From Otatea glauca (taxonomy: Eukaryota > Streptophyta > Magnoliopsida > Poales > Poaceae), in NCBI GenBank assembly GCA_036346275.1, contig CM070717.1, forward strand, positions 6,631,178-6,695,177: DNA of 64,000 bases, given 5' to 3'. Below are positions 9,891 to 21,199 of the stretch, piece by piece. The notes beneath the pieces were generated by a model. It was not told the origin of the DNA. It made no database searches and was given only the letters and a program-made list of their open reading frames with translations. The position numbers and the translations under genes are program-made. Numbering within the stretch: the first letter of the stretch is position 1; the number at the start of each line of letters is the position of its first letter.

Positions 9891-11351
9891 TTCGCAAGGT
9901 ATATGGCGCTCCAGCTGCGCTCGGATATGGGAATTTGATCCTAGGACTTCCTCCCCTCTTCTCTGGTGCAGTATGGGTCTAGGTGCGCTTGGGTGACCTT
10001 GAGCCATTGGAGTCTTCGCAGGATATGCCTTTTCAAAGCCAAACATTTCCAACACTTTCTGGGTGTAAGTTGATTGATGTACCAAGATTCCTCCTTGGAC
10101 ATGCTCAAGCTGCAAGCCTAAACAAAACTTGGTTTTACCCAAGTCCTTCATTTCAAACTCAGACTTCAAGTATGAGCATGCTTCTTCAATTTCTTCATCC
10201 GTCCCAATGATGTTCAAGTCATCTACATAGACGGAGATTATACAGAATCCATTCGGGGATCGCTGTGTATAAACACACATGGATAATCTTCGCTGTTTGT
10301 GTAGCCTTTCTTGAGAGAAAGTCAATCAGCGATTGTACCACATTCTTCTGATCGCTTCACCCATACAGTGATTTCTTCAATTTCACCTTTGCACAGTTTC
10401 TATTTGTTCCGTCTTGGTTGGGATAGGAATTCCTTCGGTACTTTCATGTATATCTCGAATCCAAGTTTCCATACAAATATGTTGTAACAACATCCATTAG
10501 CTTCATTCTCAACTTCAAGTTGACTGCCATTGAGATCAAATATCTAAAGGTTATTCCTCCATGACCGGAGAATAGGTTTCTTCATAATCAACTCCGGGAC
10601 GTTGAGTGAAACCTTGAGCTACGAGCCTTGCCTTGTACCTTACAACCGTTGTTTTCATTCCTCTTCCGAACAAAGACCCATTTGTGACCTCACAGGTTTA
10701 TATGGGGAGGTGTGCGGCATACGGAGCAAACACCTCTCTTGTTGAGAGACTAACTCTGCAGTGATTGCCTTCTTCCATTCTTCCCAATCTAGCCTTTTCT
10801 TGCACTCTGCTAGAGATGTAGGCTCGGGATCATGATCAATGATCGAGGCAATCTTCTTTGCAAAGTATGCATCAATATTGGCTGTTGCTCTATTAAGGGA
10901 TTCTCCTGTTATTACAAAGTTTATGGCCATTTCATCATGGGGTGCTTCATGCACTTCTACTTGCTCTTCGCTGCTATTTCCCATCGCAGGAGCAAGTTCC
11001 TTTAGCTTTTCATTGCCTATGTGTGCGCACACATTATTTCGTGGCTTCCTTGGTGGAAGATTCAAATGGGATTGACTTTTTCATTGGCTTCTTTCGGTGC
11101 AGTCTCAATTGGCTACCCTTCTTTTCTTGGGGTATTTTCGTGATTGGTTGTGGTAAGTCCTCTCGCTTGATTTTCTCCACGCGTCTTGGTACTTTGGGTT
11201 TGAGGAGCGATTTCTGTTCTTTTCTTTGAGGCCTCTGAGCAGGATGAGGATACCTTCTATTTTCTTTGGTATTTCCACCCTCTCGGTGCATTTCTTGCGG
11301 GTACATGCGACTTAACCACGCCCTTGGATCAAAAATGATCGGGTAGTTCAT
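9888..11351 (-). pseudogene. Copia reverse transcriptase remnant
   Basis: The clearest piece, 10325-9888, contains the catalytic YVDD box (ISVYVDDLNIIG), followed by FEMKDLGKTKFCLGLQ and a HQSTYTQKVLEMFGF segment, all diagnostic of copia reverse transcriptase. A second piece (11065-10655) has the upstream linker, LAECKKRLDWEEWKKAI. A third (11351-11034) is the lysine- and proline-rich spacer after integrase. Bases 10330-10650 are RT-like but frameshifted. The enzyme would copy element RNA into DNA in virus-like particles. It is inactive because of several frameshifts. Confidence 0.85.
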
Positions 11352-11494
11352 TTGCTAAATTCTGCAAATCAATTATCTTCTGGACTTCTTGATTTGCTTC
11401 AGTAGTGCGGGGGTCATGTGCGGGGATCCCAGTGGAATGCCATATGATTTCCCGGTATTTTTCATCCAAAGGTTGATTTCATCCAATCAGCAAA

Positions 11495-12295
11495 TCAGGC
11501 TGTATGCAAGTCTCCAGTCATGGGTTCCAGATACCTGATTATGGATGCACTCTCATAACCAACGTATATCCCAAACTTGCGGAGAGGGCCCATTGCAGTC
11601 CACTGAGGGGGTGGTATAAGTACATATACCATACACCCAAATTTCCTGAGATAGGAGATCTTCGGGATGATCCCGTGCACAAGTTGCATAGGAGAATGGA
11701 TGTTGTAGGCCGAAGGTCTGAAGTTGATGAGAGCTGCTGCGTGCAGGACTGCTGTCCCCAACAAGTGTTGGGCAAGTTACAACTCTGCAAAAGTGGTCTG
11801 GCAATGAATTTAATCCTCTTTATTAGTGCTTCGGCTAGTCCATTCTGCGTATTGACGTGCAGTACGGAGTGCTCAACTACTATCCCTGTTGCCGTGCAAT
11901 AATCATCAAATGCCTTTGAAGTAAATTCTCCGGCATTGTTCATTCTAATGGACTTCACGCGATGATCAGGGAAAGCATTCTTAATTCTTATGATCTGCGA
12001 GATCAGCTTTGCAAAAGCATGGTTTCTTGTTGACAATAAGCATACATGCGACCATTTCGAGGAAGCATCGATGAGCACCATAAAGTATCGAAACGGCCTT
12101 GACAAGGGCTGAATCGACATAAATATCCCCTGGATGCGTTCCAGAATACAGGATTTCACTTTGCACTTTCATGACAGAGGGTCTAGTTATTAATTTCCCG
12201 GTGGCACATGCAGGGCACACGAAATCTTCATGATTCGGGAAATTTTTAACATTAATGCCATGACCTTGTGAGTTATTCACTATATTTCTCATCAT
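11495..12295 (-). pseudogene. Copia integrase remnant
   Basis: Frames at 12295-11981, 12159-11539 and 11764-11495 together cover an integrase. They include a GAG-pre-integrase HxnH/CxxC remnant (FVCPACATGK), a catalytic-core stretch with FRYFMVLIDASSKW, a second region with IRMNNAGEFTSKAFDDYC where the usual Asp-Asn-Gly is altered to Asn-Asn-Ala, and the VEHSVLHVNTQNGLAEALIKR segment where the catalytic Glu is kept. Loss of the second catalytic Asp and the frame changes make it non-functional. Its position between protease and RT fixes the superfamily as copia. Confidence 0.87.
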
Positions 12296-12349
12296 TCTAA
12301 GACCAGGATGACCTAATCTACCATGCCATAAAGAAAATAACTCGAGCTT

Positions 12350-12785
12350 CTAAAAGCAGTCTTCAAGGAAGTATACACTTGGTGCATGAATATTCGTGTA
12401 GTACAACCCAGATTCATATGAGGGACATTTTTCTAATACCATTTTTTCACATACCGCATGCTTCACAATGCACAAGTATTCTTTGCCATTTACTTCATTG
12501 GTTTCAACGTGAAAACCATTGGCGCGGATGTCTTTGAAGCTTAAGAGAGTGCGCGTTGATTCAGGGTACAAAAGGGCTTCTTCGATTACCAAAGTTGTAC
12601 CCATAGGCAATATAATAGTGGCTCTTTATGAGCCGATTACATATGAGTCGCTTCCTGCGATCGTAGTAATCTTTCCAGCGTTCTTCGTGATCGACTGCAA
12701 GTATTTAGACTCTCTTAAGATGGTATTTGTTGTGCCACTATCAACAATGCATATCTCTTCCATTTGGGCGCTACACGATTTCTAG
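12350..12785 (-). pseudogene. Copia aspartic protease remnant
   Basis: On the minus strand just below 12780, ICIVDSGTTNTILRES contains the DSG(T) active-site motif of retroelement proteases. A TAA stop then interrupts the chain before the second part (12610-12350; PMGTTLVIEEALLYPES, LLSFKDIRANGFHVET), which carries the typical C-terminal half. The protease would cleave the gag-pol polyprotein. The in-frame stop makes this copy inactive unless read through. Confidence 0.85.
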
Positions 12786-13073
12786 ATAAAGAAATATAAT
12801 TCTAATCAGATAGAGGCAAAATAATCCAAATATTGCTTGCAAATTTGAAGAATACTGGAATAAAGAATAAATTTCATATTTATTCATGAGAGAAGTATGC
12901 TCTTCTAGAGCTTACAATTCATTATTCAAAAGAAAATGCTAACAACCATAATCTAAAAAAATGCATTAAACAGAATCTGTAAAATATGCATTAATTTCTG
13001 CTTCTATGTCATCGACAGAAGTTTTCTTTTCATTCGCCATAATATTGGCCGCAGCATCTATGTCCAGGCTATT

Positions 13074-14024
13074 CTATGAGGATGAGACAAGTGTGGTATC
13101 TTCATCCATGGCATCATCACCGATATTGGCGAAGTGCGCTTCTGCGGGGGCGTTTTCTTTTGCCTTCCTCTTAGCCTGATATGCGTTGATCACTTCCTTG
13201 GATTCTTGACATATCTTCGACCAGTGTCCCCAAGTGCCACACCTGAAGCACGTTTGGTTCTGCTGTCCATACGGCTTGGCGTGCGCCTTTTCTTTGTCAT
13301 CCTTCTTCACTGGGGCTTTGGATTTTCCTTTGGCCTGATTCCTCTCTTTTCCACCCTGCTTGCCCTTCTTTCTATTAATGGGCTTTCTCACCTTATAGCT
13401 ATTGGCATTGACTTCTGTGCCAGTGCCTTGTCCAGGTGGTTGCGAGACATAGTTCTTGCGTAGAACATCGTCTTGCGATTCCGCAACTTGCATTACATCA
13501 ATCAGTTCGCTATATTCCTTGTATGCGTCCTGACGATAGCTGCGTGCACTCTGGATAGCATTTGGGTGGAAGGTGGAGAGAGTTTTCTCAATCTTCTCCT
13601 CATCAGTGATCTTCTTGCCACATAGGGAGAGATTGGTACAAATTACATGCAAGGCGTAATTGTACTCGCCCCTTTTTTAAAGTCACGCAAACCTCAGGCG
13701 TACCCAATCTTGCTGTGCTTAGGGCAAGATGGTGTACTTGAGCTTCTCGAACCGCTTCTGAATTGCAGTCCAAAGCTCAAGTGCACTCTCCTCAGCCATG
13801 TATTCGTTCTTCAATGTGGCTGAGAGGTGGTGCCTGAGAAAGTGCAGGGCTTGATCGTTCTGCTCGGCTGTAGGTTTCGCGTCCTGCGAGGACCCTAGAC
13901 CAATCGCGGCGCGGAGCTTCTTGCCCCCAAGAACGATCTTCACGTCCGATGCCCAAGTAAGGTAGTTCTGACCGTGCGGGGCCAGTTCTTCAAACTCACG
14001 ATTCACGATGCCGGACATCTGCAT
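13074..14024 (-). pseudogene. Copia gag remnant with CCHC zinc knuckle
   Basis: Two frames (14024-13719 and 13652-13074) separated by a shift near 13660-13720 together form a copia gag of about 300 residues. The first starts at a plausible ATG (MQMSGIVNREFEELAPHG, then YLTWASDVKIVL). The second has the ARSYRQDAYKEYSELIDVM segment, a basic KKGKQGGKER linker and the CCHC knuckle CFRCGTWGHWSKIC (CX2CX4HX4C) that binds element RNA. It is the 5'-most coding region of the element. The frameshift separates capsid from nucleocapsid. Confidence 0.88.
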
Positions 14025-14029
14025 GATTT

Positions 14030-15390
14030 TAAAATTCCTACATTAGAATACTGCGTGTAATCTAATAGAAAATGGTTGCAAAAGGCATAAAGAGCAGAAA
14101 AATAAATTGTTATGCATTGCAGTATACAAAATAAAGCAATGAATTCAAAATTCATAAAGAATATTCATAAAATAGATAAATAAAGCTAGAAAAATTAAAA
14201 CAGAGCCAGAAATTTTCTGGAATTTTCTAACAATTTTCCAAATGTTTCTGCTATTTTTCCTTTTTTTCTCTCTCTTCTTTTTCTTTTCTTTTTCTTTTTC
14301 TTTTTTTTCTCTTTCTTTCTTCCAGCCAAGTGGCCTTTGGGCCATGCGCTTGGACCGGCCCATTCGGCCTGCCTGGCCCCCAAAGGCACCCCGACGGCTA
14401 GGGTTCCCATCCCCTAGCCGCCATATACACATGCTCCAAAACCGTCGCACGGGCGTCTCATTTGGGTTCTTGCTTCTGTCGCATGGGCGCGCATACCGGT
14501 GGGGCGAGGCACTTCGGCGGCAATGGCGCGGCAGCGATGGATGACGGCGTGTTATGGGCGCGGCGGCCGTGGCGACGGCGGCCGAGCCGGACCGGCGGGC
14601 GGCGGCGGTGCGCGCGGTCGAGGCCAACGACGCTGGCGGCTACGAGCCGAGGCCGGGATGGGAAGGCCGAGGCAGCGCGCGCCCGGTGCGGGGCGATCGC
14701 GAGTATGGGCGGAGGAAGCGCGCGCCGCGGGCGGATCGTGGTGGCGCGGCTTGGGCGCGGCGATGGTGCGTCGGCGGGCGAGCCACCGGCGTCGTGCTGC
14801 TGGCGACGATCGAGCCGGACGACGACCGGCAAGCCGGCGCGGCGTCGGCGCGGCAAATGGCTTCGAGCGCCAGGCCGATCGGCGGCGGCCCTTCTGGCGG
14901 GATGACGACGGGGCTTCGGCCTCGGGTGGAGCCTTCGCCGCAGCGGCGGCAGCCGGCGGCCGAGGTGCTCCGCGTGTAGGCGCGGCGGCCGAGGGCCCGA
15001 GGCCGCAGGCGGGCTGGGGCCGAGGGCGAGGAGGCGCGAGCCGAGGCTCTGCGCGCTACCGCGGGCGCGAGGCGGCTGCTGGTCGGGCGGCACGCTGCGT
15101 CGCGAGGCAGGGCGTCGGAGGCTAAGCGCGAGTCGCGACGGCCGCCGCGAGCGTCTGCGAACCAAGGAGGCGTCGGCGCTTCAGGCGCGCGATGCCGGTT
15201 TTTTTTCCGGATGTACAGTAAAAGTAAACAGAAAAAACGATCTGTACTATAGATTCATGTCATTGTAGCTTCTTGCCACGTGACGAACAGTACCAGATGC
15301 GTAGGATAGACAAGCGTTTAGATTCAATTGCCGATTCTCACCTTTCTCACCTTTCAATTTGTTCACCGGTAGAGCTTCGTGCTGATAACG
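14030..15390 (-). other. Leader of the copia element with a strongly GC-rich core
   Basis: Between the 5' LTR and gag lie about 1.36 kb without recognised domains. From about 14330 to 15190 the sequence is dominated by GCGGCG-type triplets. It gives long open frames on both strands, none of which resembles a known protein, so they probably reflect composition. A TTTC-rich pyrimidine tract follows at 14250-14320. The leader next to the LTR (15375-15390) reads CGTTATCAGCACGAAG on the minus strand and is the place to expect a primer binding site. Confidence 0.6.
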
Positions 15391-15614
15391 TGTTAAGGAA
15401 CCTCGCTATCGAATAGTCCGGGGTACCTGAACAGATCTAAATTGGAGAACAGAGAGAGAGACACAGGTATATGGGGAGCGACGGCAGAATTCTTTATTGA
15501 TTTCTGATTGCTTGTACATAGGGGGAACCCCCCTCCTCCTTATATAGCGCTCGCCTAGGGTTTCGACTAAGGGACTATCATGGACTTTTTATTGGGCCAC
15601 GTGGTTTCCCAACA
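15391..15614 (-). mobile_element. 5' LTR of the copia element (224 bp)
   Basis: Plus-strand ends are TGTTAAGGAACC and TTTCCCAACA, matching 7847-8990 outside the hAT insertion. TTATATAGCGCTCG near 15540 is shared with the other LTR and resembles a TATA region. Confidence 0.93.
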
Positions 15615-15619
15615 AGATC

Positions 15620-16090
15620 ATCGTCGGTAGTCACTCATGCATGGCTGCCAGATGAAATGAATCCAAATAATAAATCTCGCGTGCTTAGGCTTGGGAGATG
15701 TCGGGACCATACACATTGCTCGGTTGGAGGTTCAAACTGCATCTTCACACGGATCAGCATGCTGAAGAGGGAAATCAAAGGGACTCCAATCGAGATTTAT
15801 TGTTTCCGCGGGCGGCTAACAGTCGGGTCGATACGAAGCTAACTATGAAATGGAAGAACAGCTTGTTATAGACTTATGGTGTGCCGTGCCGACGTCAAAT
15901 ATGGGCCACCATATATGGAGTATAGACGCATCCACTGTTAGTATGTTACTCTGCTGGATAAATGAAGTAGGCGGGCCAACTATATATATACTGGTATAGT
16001 GCCTGTACTAACGCTACGACGGCAGTACCCTACTTATCAATTAAATGAGAAGATAAGTATGAATACAACACTTAATAATAAAAGAAAATT
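15620..16090. other. Spacer of the inverted duplication, no gene recognised
   Basis: This continues the sequence left of the copia element (up to 7841) once the insertion is removed. Only short open frames occur and none resembles a known protein. Confidence 0.5.
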
Positions 16091-16099
16091 TTAGAATTT

Positions 16100-16911
16100 T
16101 AAATGAATTTAGAAAGAAAAACGAAACTAAATGGAGGTCGAATGGGCGAAAACGGGCTCCCAAAAGATTTTAAATCAATAAAGAGAAAGAAAAAAGAATT
16201 TTCTGATTTTAGATTATTTTTTTTGCAGCTTCCACAGAGAGTACAGCGTGCTCTCTGGGCTTGGCCAGCGCAAGGGGAACGGAAGGCCAGGGGTGGCCGA
16301 CCGGTCGCAGTGGGTCGGCACTGGTGCGGCGAGATCGCCATCGCCGGCACCGGCGCCTGCAGGGGAGGAGTCACGGTTGCGGTGAATTTCGCCGGGAAAG
16401 ATGACGGTGATGGCTTGAGTTACCTCCAAAATCCGGCGATCTTTACAAGAGGGAGCACTTGGAGATTTACGCAATGTGATGGGGTGGAAAAGAGCTCGTC
16501 AGCTTTTATAGCTCCGAAACAAGCATATTTATGGAAACCATAATTTGGGATCAAATCAGATTGGGAGGAAATTTTGGCAATAGAGCACGAAATTTGGGGA
16601 ATTAACACCATAGATGGAAAGAGGAGATTTGGTGCGGGATCGATAGAGCTTTGGAGCTTCTTTCTTGCTTTAATGGAGGGAGGGAAGAGAAGAAGCTTCT
16701 CGGTTTGAAATGCTTGACTAGAAGAAGCTACGGTGAGTTGCCTTCATTTTTTTAAAATATAGAAGGATTTTTGAAAAGATAGCACATTAGGTTAAAAAAT
16801 TCTAGAAAAATTCTCAAAAAAACTTTCAATTATTTTGTACTTAATAAAATTATTTTCAAAAAAAATTAAATTATAAATTTGTCGAGGCACACGTGGCATG
16901 AGGTCGTGACA
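16100..16911 (-). mobile_element. LTR-like fragment (putative)
   Basis: The right end reads ...GGTCGTGACA, complement of a TGTCACGACC LTR start, followed leftward by an AT-rich tract. A GC-rich core (16225-16500) then contains a minus-strand TATA-like GCTATAAAAGC near 16505. This is the same layout as the longer LTRs in the window. No left end or target duplication was found, so it may be truncated. Confidence 0.4.
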
Positions 16912-18154
16912 AAGAACCTCACGCGTCGGCAAAACCACCGATGGCGGCAGTGGAGCCATTGCGGACTGCGTTCTCGGCCGTTGCCCCATCTCGGTTTCCT
17001 TTTTCCCAAGACGTAATGTATGGTCCTTTCCTTTTCGGGGCGTTTGTTTCCTTTTCTTGATTCCAAGACATTTGTTTCCTTTTCCTTATTGATCTTTGGA
17101 GGTGAGGAAAGTGCATTTGTAGGCCACAGGATGATTTCGGAAAAATATGGAAAAATAAAGCTGCGCTCGCCGACCGCCGGATCCGCAAGGAAAAAAGATA
17201 AAATTAAATAAGTGCTTTCGTGGCCCGGTTCCGCGAGAAAAAATCGAAAAAAATTAAGCAGCGCTCACAAACAGTTGGTTCCTTAGGTAAAAAAATAAAA
17301 ACAAAAATTCAACGCTCTCCGTGCGCTGAAATTAGGCTCTATGGGACTAGATCCGTAAAAAAGTCTCGAGAAGGGTCATATTCGGAAAAAAAATACGATC
17401 ACAATGTCAGGACAATAAAAAATTCAAATCTTGTTTCCTTGTATGTGGATCCTCCCTGTTTATTTCCTTGTTTGATTCACCCTCCTTCCAAATATGTAGT
17501 ACGTACAATTTTGGCCAGTAAAAAATTCAAGTCTGGTTTCCTTGCATGCGGATCCTCCTTATTTATTTCCTTGTTTGATTCACTCTCCTTCCAAATATGT
17601 ATGTGGGGGAGGTCTGTTGTGGGCCACAGGGATGATTAGACACACTAAATAATGGCCATCGGATGTGGGTGAGTAAAGCGAGGAAAGATGCGAGGCGTTC
17701 ATTTTGATGAATGCAAGTTTCTGGGGACGTTTTGCTGGGTGCACGAACATTAGGCCATCTCTAATGAGGTGCATTATTTAGGGTGGACGTAGGAAAAATT
17801 GCTTAGGTGCATTATAAAGGGGTATAGATGTAGTAATGTAGTATTCTAGACATGCCGCTCAAAAAAAATTATTCATACGTGCATGTGCTTCTTTCTACCT
17901 GCCATTGAATTCGCAATGAAGTTTAGTGCAGAGGGTAGCTAGCTAGCTTGAACCTCTTCAAATTGTATCAATTGACTGCGTGGTTATGACAGTAGAATAT
18001 CGTTCTCAAAGAAATGTCTTAGTTTCACCTATATATATTAGCACAAGAACCTATTATGGAGGGGACAATATCACCATATTTCCGTTGCATGATGAACTGC
18101 ATACAATACTCTCGTATGCTTGTAGGATTGGCAAACATCAGGAGTTCAGGACCA
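16912..18154. other. Non-coding spacer with a 103-bp tandem duplication
   Basis: The stretch beginning AATTCAAATCTTGTTTCC at 17421 is repeated from 17524 (AATTCAAGTCTGGTTTCC), each about 80 bp long with the same order of ATCCTCC and CCTTGTTTGATTCAC blocks. Weaker repeats of GCGCTC-rich segments occur at 17160-17330. No gene or RNA is recognised. Confidence 0.6.
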
Positions 18155-19888
18155 TATACATCGCCTAATATTAGTAATTACTTTCACCCTTCTTCTCTCA
18201 CCTATTTAGTTAGTTACTTTTTTTTGTTTAAAGATAAAATGTAGTTGGTTACGAGCTATCCTTCAGCAGAAGTATTCCTTGTCGAACCTGCTTCAACCGG
18301 GTGATCCAGTTCTTGGCGGAAGCTATTTTGCTAGCAGATGTGGTTTCTACTACTGAACTAGCGAGATGTAGTCTAGCTTCACAGCACATCCTTTTAGTAA
18401 ATTGTACTTTTCATCAGGTTTGACAGTATTTTCACTTTGTCTAACCAATGTTGCCCTTCGCACCAGATATAAGCTTCACTAGCAAGTAGCACGATCATCT
18501 TGAGCTTGACATGCGCGTACGTGCAACCAACGCCGCTCACCTACCACAGCATTTTCGGAAGATTAGAACCATTATTTTTTGATCGGATGGTCCGTAGGGG
18601 ACTACATGCACCGGATCCTCGTCGACTACGGGCATACCAATATGCCCAAGACAGCAAGGTACGTGGCGCTCATGGCCAATAAAGCGAAGCAAGCTATGGT
18701 CGACATGTCATGCATAAGCACTCAATAAGAGTTCTGACATGTATCTCTACTACTTCTAATTAAGAGTTAGTGACGGTCATCCGTTCTCCTTCAAAACATG
18801 ATCTATTGCATCTAGCACGAATGACTGAGATGTTGTCGAGATATGCTTTGCTCGATGTGTGTATAAAAGAAATTGTACTTATTGTATAGCTTAGGATTCT
18901 TCCTACTTATATGTATCATCCTTTTTAGGATTTCGTTGTAACGCACGAACACCCTACTAGTCCTCATACATAAGCACTTCTTGAGTTCTAAGGATGGTAA
19001 AAAGTACGTTCGGGCGAGCTCAGCGAAAGTTCATCCCTAGTAATCGTCTTCATACCTAAGCGCGAAGAAGCAACATTGCAGCAAACATGTGACACTCAGC
19101 TAGTAATCGTCTTCATAACTAGCTCACTGCAGCCGGGCACTGCAGGAAATCTAACAAAAGCCAGATGCTAGTATTTGTTTTGTCCAGAGTTGATAGTGAT
19201 GCTACGTCGTGGTTGGTTAATTTGCTAGCATTAATTAGTTTCCTCCATAATTGGTACGGCATCCTAGTAAACCCCTAATTAACTTGGCTAATTACTTAGT
19301 GCTCGACGCTATTATTAATTAACGGGGTAGCACGGCTTTGCGTTTGCAGAGTGATTGTGTCCGTCTGCTGTGTCTGGCTTTGGGCTTCTGGCAGCACAAT
19401 AGCTCTTCTGCTTAATTGTTTACCACCCATTGAAAAAATCCATAACTTTTGGTCCTTTGTAGGGACTTATCATGTTGATTTCATTCAATAATGAGAGCAA
19501 AAGTTAGATCAAGACGGCGAGAACTTATTCTCATGGTTCATCGTCCGACGGTTAATTTGTTTCACGGGGGACATAAACAAACTCAATGAGCGTGAGTACT
19601 AATTAAACAAGTATCCAATTTTCCGATTATAAGAGTTTTCACCAAAAATATAAACACCTAAGTTACTTTCCTAGCACTATTTATACTATAGACAATGTGC
19701 CTCGATGTGATCTCCTTCCATAGAGAGGGGTAGCTTGTCATCAGATGCTTATAACCATCAGTGGCCCTGACTGTTTGCATGTTTGAAGGTAACGTGAGGA
19801 ACCTGAAAACCGCCTCTTTAAGCTCATGACAATGGTGCTGCTCTGCTAAGGCCAATGCGGTCGCCGCCGTGCTCACATCGAGCTGCTT
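18155..19888 (-). repeat. Right arm of the inverted duplication
   Basis: Reverse complement of 5966-7670, with substitutions and small indels. The arm covers the last part of the MATH-BTB frame and about 1.5 kb downstream. Similarity on the far side continues into the gene, whose counterpart at the left arm has been cut away by the LTR ending at 5965. Confidence 0.88.
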
Positions 19889-20718
19889 GCATAGTTTGTC
19901 CTCGCAAATCAACTTAGCCTCGGTATGTCATACATGTCTGCCGCCACAAGCAGATGCTGGGCCATTATCGCCGCGCACTCCTCGCCCGTCTCCGGTAGCT
20001 CGTCGGTGTAGATGAACTGGAGCAATGCCCTGAACACGTCGGCGTGTATGACGCATCCTTTGTCCTTCTCCTTCATGGAACCCAGGAGCTGCGCCTTGAA
20101 GACCAGCGACCGAGCGGTGAGCACGTAGCGGTGCGCGACGAACGTCTCGCCGCCAACCTTGAACGTGACGTCCGCCCCCTCTGCGTTCCCGAGGAGATCG
20201 GCGAGATGCCAATCCTGCTTCGGCGGTGGTGCCTTGACAGACGGCTTCTCCACGGATATGCCCCTGACGAAGGCGATCTCGCACTGGATGACTAAGCAGT
20301 CGTCCTTGAGATACACCGAATTCTCTAGGATTTTCCTCCTGATCTCCCACGGGAAGCAAAAGCTTAATCTTTCAGGTGAGAAGGTGCGCGTGAACCTTCT
20401 GCTGTACAGCGGCGCCACTCGGCCGGCATGGTCGAGCAGATCGAACTGCACGTCGGCGTCCACGCCCTCGTCGGGGCCGACATGGTCGACGATGATGGCT
20501 ATGGATTCTTCCCAATCTTCGTCAAGGCCTTTGGGGAAATACCGGAGACGCCATGTGTGGCCTCCGACGGGGAAGGTGCAGGAGTACATGCAACGGCCGC
20601 CTCTTACGTCCTTGGTGTTGGAGTAGCCGTCCACCCTCAGCACGTGATTCCCTCTCTCTATCTTGACAACGATGGCGGACGAATAACGCGCGACCGGTGC
20701 CGGCACGGAGGTGGACAT
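19658..20718 (-). CDS. MATH-BTB domain protein (BPM-like CUL3 adaptor) with one frameshift
   Basis: Proteins of this family bind substrates with the MATH domain and recruit cullin-3 ubiquitin ligase through BTB. From the ATG at 20718, residues ~12-150 form the MATH domain (SSAIVVKIERGNHVLRV, WRLRYFPKG, FCFPWEI), and residues ~170-265 the BTB domain (GADVTFKVGGETFVAHRYVL, LLQFIYTDELPE, HLLVAADMYDIPRL). The frame then stops at 19911-19909. One base is missing between 19915 and 19916; adding one restores the usual transition into ICEDKLCKQLD and the C-terminal helices, which run to 19658. Total length would be ~350 residues in one exon, normal for the family. The BTB loop after KGCVIH is a few residues shorter than I expect. 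The lost base lies in a CAG context, where sequencing error seems likely elsewhere in this window. Confidence 0.85.
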
Positions 20719-20903
20719 GGTTGATCGGGAAACTCACGTACAGCCGGCCAAGAGGTGCAGATCGAGCAGAAGATCACGAGCGGGCCTAAGTATTTATCGG
20801 CTCTATGTATCCGGAACCGCTAATCGACTAGGATGTGCGATCCGAATTGGACAGACTACGTCCGTGAGGCGTGAGCAGCTAGTCTGATATTCTGATATAT
20901 GAT
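20719..20903 (-). promoter_or_regulatory. Upstream region of the MATH-BTB gene
   Basis: On the minus strand a TATA-like GATAAATACTTAGG lies near 20785-20800, about 70-80 bp upstream of the start codon. A hAT MITE begins at 20904, so the proximal promoter is short or includes that MITE. Confidence 0.4.
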
Positions 20904-21166
20904 CAGGGTTTCGAATTTTGTTTCAAAAAAGTTTTGGGTACATACGAAATCACCGAAAAATTTCGGTGTAATTTTGGGACAAAATAGTTGGATAAAAATT
21001 TGAGTTTTTGAACAAATTGGACTGAAATTTTACCAAAATTTGAATTTTTGAACAAATTCAAATGAACTCACCAAAATGCAACAGGGACAAGTGTATTTTG
21101 GGACCACTGAAAGAACCGAATTTCACCGAAGAATTTCACCAAATTTCTGTGAAATTCGAATCCCTG
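20904..21166. mobile_element. hAT MITE, 263 bp
   Basis: Ends are CAGGGTTTCGAATTT and the complement of CAGGGATTCGAATTT. The flanking 8-mers are TATATGAT (20896-20903) and GATATGAT (21167-21174), seven of eight identical. The interior has repeated AAATTTGAATTTTTGAAC and TTTCACCGAA motifs and no coding potential. It lies about 190 bp upstream of the MATH-BTB start codon. Confidence 0.82.
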
Positions 21167-21199
21167 GATATGATACGACTTCACAGTAGCAAGTGTCAT

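Larger units (their letters stand above)
7847..15614 (-). mobile_element. Full-length copia-type LTR retrotransposon, 7.8 kb, TSD AGATC
   Basis: Two LTRs (7847-8990, which contains a later hAT insertion, and 15391-15614) start TGTTAAGGAACC and end GGTTTCCCAACA on the plus strand. The 5-mers flanking the whole element, 7842-7846 and 15615-15619, are both AGATC. Domain order on the minus strand from 15.4 kb down is leader, gag, protease, integrase, reverse transcriptase, RNase H, which is copia order. All reading frames are broken by stops and shifts, so it cannot act alone. Apart from the hAT insertion, the LTRs are about 220 bp and differ at several positions. The element split the spacer of the inverted MATH-BTB duplication and is therefore younger than that duplication. 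Confidence 0.95.

Noticed and set aside
14458..15165. 235-residue Arg/Pro/Ala-rich frame
   Set aside because: Open frames exist on both strands here because of extreme GC composition; no domain.
20044..20737. Plus- and minus-strand frames of 80-155 residues overlapping the MATH-BTB gene
   Set aside because: Shadow frames of a GC-rich coding region.
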